DNA from: Chrysochromulina parva
Taxonomy: Eukaryota > Haptophyta > Prymnesiales > Chrysochromulinaceae
DNA: 16,236 nt
Assembly (NCBI GenBank): GCA_002887195.1
Contig: PJAB01001217.1
Location: 1-16,236, forward strand
Direction: 5' to 3'
Position numbers and translations under genes: made by a program
The notes under the pieces: model-generated
Seen by the model: the letters and a program-made list of their open reading frames with translations, nothing else
Databases searched by the model: none
What the model was told of the DNA's origin: nothing
Shown: piece after piece, positions 8,212 to 14,421 of the stretch
Layout of the letters: each line of letters begins with the position of its first letter
Numbering within the stretch: position 1 is the stretch's first letter

Positions 8212-8520
8212 ACCTAGATTCGACCCGCCCTGCCCTTCCCCGCTGGCCCCGTTGTCGTCGGAGGGTCGGTGTGCGCGTTGACGGGTCGCAGCGAGCGGAC
8301 CTCGAAACGTTGCCGCAGACGAGATCGTAGTTCAAACGATTGAGTTACGATTGAGTGGCAGTCCAGAAGACACCTCCAACGAGCCGAGGTCACGAGCTGA
8401 AAACGTCCCTGCGCCCGTCCGCGCCGGTCATCATTTAACAATAGGGGGGACGAATGTTCCGGCACTCCTTGACGGCACGCCGCGTAACGCCGCGGACCCA
8501 AAGTGTTAGGCACGATCAGC

Positions 8521-9738
8521 TCATCGTCCTATAGACTCGTTCGCTTCTCCGGTTGCTTCGGCCTCCCTCAGCTTGTAGCCGAGCACCAGCTGGTAGAGGC
8601 AGAGCGTTTGCAGCTTCGCTTGCTCCATAGTGACCTCCTGATCCTTGCCGAGCTCGCCCTCACCGGAGGGGTCGCGAAGCAAGTACTTGACGAGCAGCCG
8701 CATGGCGCCCACCACATCCTCCGAGATGCCCGAGGTGAGAGCTTTGAGCTGCGACTCGGAGAGCGAGGACACATACGCCGCGATCGAGGTCGAGAAGGTT
8801 GCCTCCGTCTGCGCTTTCTTCTGCTCCATGTTTCTGAGATCGCGGCGAAGCGCCTCTGCCTCCGACTTGAGCTGGTCCATGTAGGCGTTGGCGTCCATTT
8901 TCACCTCTGTGCCGTCGTCCAGAGAGACTGTGACGGTGCCTGTCAATGTTGGCTGCGGCGCCGTGATGCCCTCCGGTGGGGCGGGTAGCGCGAGGAAATT
9001 CGACGGAGCCGTCGCACCCTCCGTGGCGCCGAGGGCGTGGGCAAACTCCTCCCAGCTCACGCGCCCGTCGCTGTCTGTGTCAAAGAGGGCGATGAAGGAC
9101 GAGATTTCCACCGAAGGGACGTCGCCCTTGTACACTTGGCGCAGAAGCTCCTCAACCTCGCCCACCTCAATGTAGCCGGAGCCATCAAGGTCTAGGCGAG
9201 CAAAGGCTTCGCGATACTCGGCGGCTGAGCGCGTCTTCAACTGAAGAAGGCGGCGCAGGGTCATCACGTACTCGGCATTGCGGAGCATGTATCCCGTCAT
9301 CTGGAGCTGCAGCATGAGCGCGGCGAGCTTGTCGCCTGTGGTAGTCATGCGTGCATCGAACTCCAGCGGCGGCAGGGATCCAAGTAGCGACGTGATCGCA
9401 TCCCGCATCGCCTGTGAAACCTCTGGCGATGCCCCAGCGAAAAAGCTGCGCATGAGCGCGCTCGGCGTCTCCTTCGTGGCGAGCTCAAAGAGTTTCTCCG
9501 AAGGCGACGTAATACCGTTTTCTTGTATCTTTTGAATCCGGCTCCTCAAGCGCTCCAGCTCTGCTGGCGGTAGGAGCGGACCCGCAGACTTATCATCGTT
9601 GTCGCCATTTGCATCAGCAGCCATTGTCAATGTTATCGAGCGAGCTGCATGTCGCGAGCGAGCTGCATCTTGAATGGTTGCCACGTGGAACGCCACAGCA
9701 CTTGGCACGAGAAGCACCACAAGCATTGGGACGATCAT
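8521..9738 (-). CDS. Plastid-targeted DUF760-like protein with an EF-hand pair
   Basis: This 405-residue protein appears to be a calcium-binding plastid protein of unknown function. Residues 1-16 form a hydrophobic signal peptide (MLVVLLVPSAVA) with predicted cleavage AVA|FHV, and Phe17 fits the +1 Phe of secondary red plastids; the next 25 residues are Ser/Arg/Ala-rich like a transit peptide. Residues 82-165 resemble a DUF760 unit (SPEVSQAMRDAITSLLGSLPP, then MTGYMLRNAEY). Two canonical EF-hand loops follow: DLDGSGYIEVGE (183-194) and DTDSDGRVSWEE (220-231), each with the needed acidic residues and Gly at position 6. After a linker and a coiled coil (285-312), residues 315-395 resemble a second DUF760 unit (GISEDVVGAMRLLVKYLL, then LCLYQLVLGYKLREAE). 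DUF760 proteins occur in plants, algae and cyanobacteria. The frame is open upstream, but the ATG at 9738 gives a clean signal peptide. Confidence 0.82.
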   Translation of the reverse strand: MIVPMLVVLLVPSAVAFHVATIQDAARSRHAARSITLTMAADANGDNDDKSAGPLLPPAELERLRSRIQKIQENGITSPSEKLFELATKETPSALMRSFFAGASPEVSQAMRDAITSLLGSLPPLEFDARMTTTGDKLAALMLQLQMTGYMLRNAEYVMTLRRLLQLKTRSAAEYREAFARLDLDGSGYIEVGEVEELLRQVYKGDVPSVEISSFIALFDTDSDGRVSWEEFAHALGATEGATAPSNFLALPAPPEGITAPQPTLTGTVTVSLDDGTEVKMDANAYMDQLKSEAEALRRDLRNMEQKKAQTEATFSTSIAAYVSSLSESQLKALTSGISEDVVGAMRLLVKYLLRDPSGEGELGKDQEVTMEQAKLQTLCLYQLVLGYKLREAEATGEANESIGR

Positions 9739-9920
9739 CTGTGAGCCCAGTTCTCGAGATTTCTTCCCGAAATCGTGAGAGGGAGATCGACGTATTTGGA
9801 TGAGGCCGGTCTGCGTCGCGCGAATTCGCCTAGTGAGATCTTGAGTCAGTTCGGCAAAATACTTGAGTTCGGCAAGACTCGTTCGGCCAATTAATTCTCG
9901 TTCACACACGATTGCTCCAC
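9739..9920. promoter_or_regulatory. Shared divergent promoter region, DUF760-EF-hand / F-box-like-OmpA-like
   Basis: These 182 bp separate two start codons in opposite orientation. The region contains ATCTTGAGTCA at 9838-9848, identical over 11 bp to a sequence upstream of the LRRC61-like gene, and a related ACTTGAGTTCGGC about 20 bases later. An AT-rich CCAATTAATTCTCG stretch at 9887-9900 lies just upstream of the plus-strand start. Confidence 0.38.
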
Positions 9921-10934
9921 ATGGAGTTCGAGAAGAAGCTCAAGGAGGCGAACCAGCGCGCTCTCAAGGCGGACAACGAGAGGATGCAGGTGTACAACGA
10001 GAACGAGAAGGGAGGTGCCATGTCGGAGGACTTTTGGCTTCGTGATGAGGTCAACCTCATCGCCGTGTCGCTTGACGGTCGAACTCTTGGTGCCTTTGCT
10101 GTCACGTGCCGTGCTGTTCACGACAACCTCAAGGAACCAGAAACTCTTCGATGGCTCGCCTCCCTTCGAGGGCTGGAGGCGAGCACGTGCAGCATTTCAT
10201 CAATTGAGCATCTTGAAATTGCGGAGACGATGGCCGAGTGCGCAAGTGCCATCTTCTTCGACTGGGGCAGCACGACAGTCGAAAGGAGTGCCAACTCATC
10301 CTTGGTGAAAGTGGCCAAGATCCTCTGTCGACACACATCTCTCCAATTGTCGGTCGAGGCTCACTGCGGGCTGGAGGCTCTCTACGCGATGCCGCTGCCT
10401 GGGCAGGCTCGTGAGTTCACGCGAGTGCGAGCGGATGCTGTCGTCAATGCGCTGGTACAGCAAGCAAGGCTAGCAGGCCTCGGTGAGACCTTCTCCTCAC
10501 GTGTGCGCGTGAGAGCGTGGGGGTGCGCGCGACCTCGCGTGTGGTGCTTCGGCCAACGAGGCATGGGTGAGCCTGTTGACGAAGAGGGCGCAGCCCTTAA
10601 TCGACGCGTTGAGCTGTACCTCCGAGGCGATCGCTTTGAGGTGCCCACGCGGCGAAAGCGGTCCGCGATTCCACGGCCTCCTGGCGAGCCGCCGCTCGAG
10701 GCCACGCCGGACGGTGCGCTGGACGATGACGATGACGACGGTACCGCCGATGCAGGTGGCGACTCGCAATCCCTTTCCGTGAGCCTTCCAAACGGTGAGC
10801 ATGTCACAGTCAGCGCTGCAATGCTTCACCACCTTTTTGCGAACTTGGGCGTGGCGCCCAATGATTACGAGGACGACATGGCGAGCGAGGACGACGAGGG
10901 GGGGCCAGAGCTTCCGCCTCTGGACGTCAATTAG
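9921..10934 (+). CDS. F-box-like N terminus joined to a divergent OmpA-like domain
   Basis: The 337-residue product starts with a charged helix (MEFEKKLKEANQRALKADNE). Residues 42-85 look like an F-box or related helical motif (DEVNLIAVSLDGRTLGAFAV, then TCRAVHDNL), the usual adaptor to SCF ubiquitin ligases; this call is tentative. Residues 111-234 resemble an OmpA-like C-terminal domain: FFDWGSTTV at its start, LSVEAHCG where bacterial members have a VxGHTD block, TRVRADAVVNAL matching LSxxRAxAV, and NRRVELYL matching the closing NRRVEI strand. The Asp of the GHTD block, which binds peptidoglycan diaminopimelate, is replaced (AHCG), while the Arg of the RA motif (R170) is kept. So cell-wall binding is unlikely. 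The tail is acidic (DDDDDDG, SEDDEGG). Substrate and partners are unknown. The frame opens with TTG at 9912, so I use the ATG at 9921. Confidence 0.75.
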   Translation: MEFEKKLKEANQRALKADNERMQVYNENEKGGAMSEDFWLRDEVNLIAVSLDGRTLGAFAVTCRAVHDNLKEPETLRWLASLRGLEASTCSISSIEHLEIAETMAECASAIFFDWGSTTVERSANSSLVKVAKILCRHTSLQLSVEAHCGLEALYAMPLPGQAREFTRVRADAVVNALVQQARLAGLGETFSSRVRVRAWGCARPRVWCFGQRGMGEPVDEEGAALNRRVELYLRGDRFEVPTRRKRSAIPRPPGEPPLEATPDGALDDDDDDGTADAGGDSQSLSVSLPNGEHVTVSAAMLHHLFANLGVAPNDYEDDMASEDDEGGPELPPLDVN

Positions 10935-11343
10935 CGCCAATGGGTTCGATTCGAGATACACACATGTATGAGCGAGAGCGTGCGCCCGATCGATGCCAAA
11001 TGGCAAATCGGAATCGTGACCGGCATGTCGGGGACCGGTTCAGGTTGCGCGCGCGGCGTGATCGCGTGACACCGTGACTTTGTGGCGGCCCCGATCGAGG
11101 CACGCGACACGATCACTCTTGCGTCGATGGCAAATGACGAGTGATGCGATCTGGTGTGGTCGTACTTCTCTCGACCCGACTCTCTATCGAATTTCATCTA
11201 GTATCCCTGTAAGATATTCACCCTGGTCGCTACCTGGTCGCATCGGAGACTCTCGTGACCCGCGCCGCGGTGCCGCTGTGGCCGGGGTCCTGGCTCCTGC
11301 GCCCTGCGGGTGTGCTGCTATACGCTCTCGTCCTCTTTCGCCT
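10935..11343. other. Convergent intergenic region before GID8
   Basis: These 409 bases separate the stop codons of the OmpA-like gene and GID8. I see no recognisable protein, RNA gene or strong hairpin. The plus-strand open frame that begins here and runs across GID8 lacks any family resemblance and is an antisense shadow. Confidence 0.5.
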
Positions 11344-12012
11344 TCATCTGCTAAGGCGCGGAAGGGCCTCTTCGAAGTTGCTGATCCTAGGGAACGGACC
11401 ACACCTATGCTGCAGGGACTCCTGAGCCCAGTGCAGCCTTCGCAGCAGCATGCAGAGCGACGCCTCCTTTTCATGGCCCTCGGCAGCCAGGACCCATCCA
11501 TTGAGAAAGGATGCCGTCAGCTGGCGTTGTCGCTGGCTCAGCAGCTCGGCGCCGCCAGGGCTCGATTCTGGCTCCTCGAAGGCGAGGAGAAGCATAGTGC
11601 GCTCGAGCTCAGCCCGCAGCGCAGAGTTCTTCTCAGCGCGAGGCGCGAGCTCTTTCTGCGCTAATCCGATGGCAGCAGCAACCTCATTGTGGCGAATGAG
11701 TTCAAGGAGCTGCTGTTGCCGCAAAGCAAAGTGAAGCTCAGGTCCGGCATCCCCAAGGTATTGCTCGGCGAGCGTGAGCGCAGTTGGCAAGTCGCCGCCC
11801 TCGAGGCTCATCCGCATCACCCGACGATTGCTTATCGAGCTGAGGTCGTGGCCGGCGCTTGTGCCAGTCTCCTTCTGAAACGCCTCGGCGGCTTCCACGT
11901 GGCCCTCCACAACGAGGTAGTTCATGACGACGGAGTTCATCGTCGCCTTCGTCAGCACGACGCCACGGACGCGATCGTGCCAAGCCGACGAAGACGACAT
12001 TCTCTCGCTCAT
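11344..12012 (-). CDS. GID8: GID8/TWA1, LisH-CTLH subunit of the GID/CTLH E3 ubiquitin ligase
   Basis: GID8 is a scaffold subunit of the GID/CTLH ubiquitin ligase, which in yeast degrades gluconeogenic enzymes and in animals acts in several signalling and developmental processes. The 222-residue product is close to the human length (228). A LisH motif lies at residues 24-50 (TMNSVVMNYLVVEGHVEAAE), a CTLH domain at about 57-114 (the HFALRQQQLLELIRHNE block is typical) and a CRA domain at about 115-205 (AELERTMLLLAFEEPESSP, then LHWAQESL). The ATG at 12012 places MSER before the LisH as in other members, so the protein looks full-length and intronless. Residues around 165-190 diverge most from animal GID8. 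It diverges from the LRRC61-like gene with 165 bp between them. Confidence 0.94.
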   Translation of the reverse strand: MSERMSSSSAWHDRVRGVVLTKATMNSVVMNYLVVEGHVEAAEAFQKETGTSAGHDLSSISNRRVMRMSLEGGDLPTALTLAEQYLGDAGPELHFALRQQQLLELIRHNEVAAAIGLAQKELAPRAEKNSALRAELERTMLLLAFEEPESSPGGAELLSQRQRQLTASFLNGWVLAAEGHEKEASLCMLLRRLHWAQESLQHRCGPFPRISNFEEALPRLSR

Positions 12013-12177
12013 TTTGACAAAACGAGACGGCGCAACCCTTTCATTCGGAATTGGGGGCTTTCACGCCGTCCGGCGCTCGCGCAGAGCGACTCCGTGGAGC
12101 ACGGAGAAGTGAGCGAAAATGAGAAGTTTCTAAACTACGCATCTTGAGTCAACGGCCGCGCCACCTCCTACGCCGCC
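12013..12177. promoter_or_regulatory. Shared divergent promoter region, GID8 / LRRC61-like
   Basis: This 165-bp region separates two opposed start codons. ATCTTGAGTCAACGGC lies at 12141-12156, only 26 bases before the LRRC61-like ATG. Its first 11 bases match 9838-9848 exactly and its last 10 match the SPAG6-side region at 5145-5154. It could be an initiator or 5'-UTR element. No TATA box is apparent. Confidence 0.38.
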
Positions 12178-12954
12178 ATGCCCAAGGAACGCGAGTGTAT
12201 GCTTGACGAGGCGTCAATCAAGGCGGCGAGCAAGCAGTTCGACCTGTCCCTCTGCTTCAAGCTATCCATGCCGCGCATGGGCATCCGCCGCATCACGAAC
12301 ATGGACCTCGTACCGAGCCTGACAGAGCTTGACCTTTCCGGGAACCGCTTGGAGCGCATCGAGGGCCTGCACGGGCTCGAGTCTCTGAAGAAACTGGTGC
12401 TTTCCAACAATGAGATCGCGCGCATCGAGGGTCTCGAGATGCTCGACGCGCTCGAGACGTTGCAGCTGCAGGGCAACCGTATCTCCAACCTTGATGACGT
12501 GCAGTGCCTCACAGCATTGTCGTGCCTGCGACAATTTCAGCTACAAGTCCGGGGCGGTGAGGAACGCAACCCCATATGCGAGCACCCGGCGTACCGCACC
12601 GCGGTGCGCCGCATGCTGCCACGCCTGCAGACGCTCGACGGCGAGCGCATTGTGCTTGCGGACGCTGCGCTGCCCAACGAGGCTGGGAACGCACTCAGTC
12701 AGCTCTCCTTCGCCGAGCCAGAGCCATGGCTTAAAAACTTTGACTGGGGCGACGCGGGTCCCGGAGGCAAAGCAGGCGGCAGGGCAGCGGCGGGCGGTCA
12801 GGAGCCGCAGCTCGGGACGCTCCAGGGCTCGGCCGAGTTCGACGCGCTCGTGATCGAGTGCAAGAGGCTGAGCGCGCGCGCACAGACGTTGATCGATGAT
12901 CATCGGGCACACGATGCGGTAAAGGAGAGTGCCAGAACGTTCATGAGGAAGTAG
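12178..12954 (+). CDS. LRRC61-like leucine-rich repeat protein
   Basis: The 258-residue protein carries three to four SDS22-type leucine-rich repeats at about residues 40-125: SLTELDLSGNRLERIEGLHG, SLKKLVLSNNEIARIEGLEM, ALETLQLQGNRISNLDDVQ. They are capped by an LRRcap-like block, NPICEHPAYRTAVRRMLPRL, followed by LDGERI. This cap and the later helix (FDALVIECKRLSARAQTLI, residues 220-238) resemble animal LRRC61, whose role is poorly known. Similar SDS22-type LRR proteins often act in cilia, but the sequence does not prove that here. Residues 178-215 are a Gly/Ala-rich linker after a WLKNFDWGD segment. One repeat departs from pattern around LRQFQLQVRGGEER, where the Asn of the LxxN motif is absent. 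The ATG at 12178 sits directly after a GCCGCC context. Single exon. Confidence 0.8.
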   Translation: MPKERECMLDEASIKAASKQFDLSLCFKLSMPRMGIRRITNMDLVPSLTELDLSGNRLERIEGLHGLESLKKLVLSNNEIARIEGLEMLDALETLQLQGNRISNLDDVQCLTALSCLRQFQLQVRGGEERNPICEHPAYRTAVRRMLPRLQTLDGERIVLADAALPNEAGNALSQLSFAEPEPWLKNFDWGDAGPGGKAGGRAAAGGQEPQLGTLQGSAEFDALVIECKRLSARAQTLIDDHRAHDAVKESARTFMRK

Positions 12955-13144
12955 GACACTGTAAAAAATACACACACAAGACGCGCGAAGCGAACACCTC
13001 TGAGAGCGCGCTTCACACCTCGCTCCTCGGCGCCGGCTGGCGCCGGTCTGAAAAGTCGCGCGCGTTGCGCGCACCGAAGCGCGCGCGCGCGCGTACTCGC
13101 TCGGCTTCCGCCAGACGGCCCAGTACAAAATCGGTCAGCCCTCG
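12955..13144 (+). promoter_or_regulatory. Intergenic region upstream of the SET gene, with (GC)n run
   Basis: This 190-bp region contains the LRRC61-like 3' UTR and the 5' region of the SET gene. It holds two GGCGCCGG copies (13029-13036 and 13039-13046) and a 15-nt alternating GC run at 13079-13093, a sequence type that favours Z-DNA. No TATA box or clear poly(A) signal is seen. Confidence 0.35.
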
Positions 13145-14287
13145 ATGGCACCGCCGGCCTCTTGGCCCTCGCCAGCGACCACGAAAGTTATCGAGGTCGA
13201 GGGATGCGGTCGAGGCGTTGCAGCGGCCGTCGATATCCGTGCTGGCGCGCCAATTCTGTGCGAGGTCGCGCTGGCCTCGATGAATTTGAGCAGCTTGGAT
13301 ATGCAGCAGGACCCGATGCTGACCGCGGCGTTACTTGCCGCGGCTCTCCTCGTTGACAGTACAGTGCATGGGCTCACGCGAGCGCTGGAGCCCCAAACAG
13401 CCGACGGCCTCGTTCTGGATCAAGCGACAGATGCCGTGGCCGAGATGCGACGGCGCGCTCCAGCTTCCGCGACAGTCGATGACCGTGAGCTCTTGCGCTT
13501 ATTGCACGTGGTGCAGAGAAATGCACTGGAACTGCTTGGGCACCAGGCACTGTGTGTTCGCGCATCGATGATCAACCATAGCTGCACCCCAAACGCGACG
13601 CATATGGGCTTTCGCCGACGCGCGGACGGGGCATTGTGCTGCTGCATCCGCGCCGTTCGCGATATTCGCGCGGGCGAGGAGGTCCGAATTTCATACGTCG
13701 AGGACCTCGCGTGTGGTGCCGCAGAGCGAGCCGCCGCTCTGGCCCACCACGGCTTCGGCCCGGACGCTCGCGCTGCGGACGGCCCCCTCGAGGCGTGGGC
13801 ACCCACAGCTCCGGCGCCCTCGGACCCGCGGCGCGCACAGCTCGAGCGGGAGCTCTCGGCGCGCAACTCGGCGGCCGACGCAGCCTGGAGCTCCGCAGCG
13901 CGCGCACACGGCGAGAGTGATACGGCGGCGCCGAAGCAGCTCTTCATGCAGGCGGCGGCGCACTATGCGCAACTGTTGCAGCTTGGCAGCGGCGTGCTTG
14001 GAGAGGGCCACGCCATGCTGCTGCAGGCTCGCTTGCGGCTCGCCAAGGTGATGATGATGAGCGGCGCGCAGCGCTCACAGGCCAACTCGCTACCGCTCTG
14101 GCAGGCGGCGCTCGCAGTCACGCGCACGTGTGTACCCACGCATTGGCCCGCGCTCCTCGAGCTTCTTCGAGGGGCTGCCGCGGCCGCCACAGCGGCGGGC
14201 GCCGAAGCCGCTGCTCAAGCATATTCGGCTGAGGTTCGCAACGTGCTCGCTATCCTGCAGCCGCAGTGTGCCGATGTAGCCGAGTGA
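13145..14287 (+). CDS. SMYD-like SET-domain protein lacking MYND and post-SET zinc ligands
   Basis: This 380-residue protein resembles SMYD-type lysine methyltransferases, which use S-adenosylmethionine to methylate histones or other proteins. The N-SET part is at residues 20-40 (GCGRGVAAAVDIRAG, ILCE). The core signature is MINHSCTPNAT at 142-151, preceded by a hydrophobic helix, and the catalytic-side strand is IRAGEEVRISYVEDL at 174-188 with the expected Tyr184. SMYD proteins usually insert a MYND zinc finger within the SET domain and end with Cys-rich post-SET ligands after a R..L...YGF motif. Here the insertion has no Cys/His cluster, and HHGFGPDARAADG follows without Cys. Residues 235-370 are helical and Ala-rich, like the SMYD C-terminal TPR-like domain. 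Whether it methylates anything is open. The ATG at 13145 is the first in frame with the N-SET motif close behind. Confidence 0.82.
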   Translation: MAPPASWPSPATTKVIEVEGCGRGVAAAVDIRAGAPILCEVALASMNLSSLDMQQDPMLTAALLAAALLVDSTVHGLTRALEPQTADGLVLDQATDAVAEMRRRAPASATVDDRELLRLLHVVQRNALELLGHQALCVRASMINHSCTPNATHMGFRRRADGALCCCIRAVRDIRAGEEVRISYVEDLACGAAERAAALAHHGFGPDARAADGPLEAWAPTAPAPSDPRRAQLERELSARNSAADAAWSSAARAHGESDTAAPKQLFMQAAAHYAQLLQLGSGVLGEGHAMLLQARLRLAKVMMMSGAQRSQANSLPLWQAALAVTRTCVPTHWPALLELLRGAAAAATAAGAEAAAQAYSAEVRNVLAILQPQCADVAE

Positions 14288-14296
14288 TTCTTGTTG

Positions 14297-14324
14297 ATGT
14301 TGAACATTACAACATTAAATGTTC
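14297..14324. promoter_or_regulatory. Clustered AACATT/AATGTT inverted repeats upstream of thiolase
   Basis: In an unusually AT-rich 28-bp stretch, ATGTTGAACAT (14297-14307) is an interrupted palindrome. GAACATT at 14302-14308 is exactly complementary to AATGTTC at 14318-14324 across a 9-nt loop, and AACATT recurs at 14311-14316. The cluster lies 10 bases after the SET stop codon and about 100 bases before the thiolase ATG. It may be a transcription-factor site for thiolase or a 3'-end element of the SET gene. Confidence 0.4.
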
Positions 14325-14421
14325 GGTTGGGGAACGTGTTTGAATTGTCTCTTGTGTGGGAGGACGCGTCGTGTCGGACATTAATTGCGGACTGCGAACT
14401 TTTCTTGATGTGCAATCAAGC

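Larger units (their letters stand above)
7728..8520. other. 793-bp convergent intergenic region
   Basis: This is the longest gene-free stretch in the window, lying between two converging 3' ends. Short open frames occur on both strands but none shows a recognisable domain. I looked for a tRNA because GATTCGACC-type sequences at 8206-8225 resemble a B box, but no acceptor or T stem forms around them. The region contains small repeats: ACGAGTA three times (7720, 7764, 7777), a 13-bp tandem duplication at 8129-8154, and a 14-bp palindrome at 8198-8211. Confidence 0.5.

Noticed and set aside
8198..8230. tRNA-like B-box sequences (GATTCGACC)
   Set aside because: No T-arm or acceptor stem can be formed around either copy, and no A box lies at a suitable distance upstream.
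9739..9909. Longer N terminus of the DUF760-EF-hand protein
   Set aside because: It would bury the hydrophobic signal peptide 57 residues inside the protein. The ATG at 9738 gives a proper bipartite plastid-targeting start.
11074..11664. A 196-codon plus-strand frame before and across GID8
   Set aside because: It has no recognisable domain and runs antisense to the conserved GID8 C-terminal domain.
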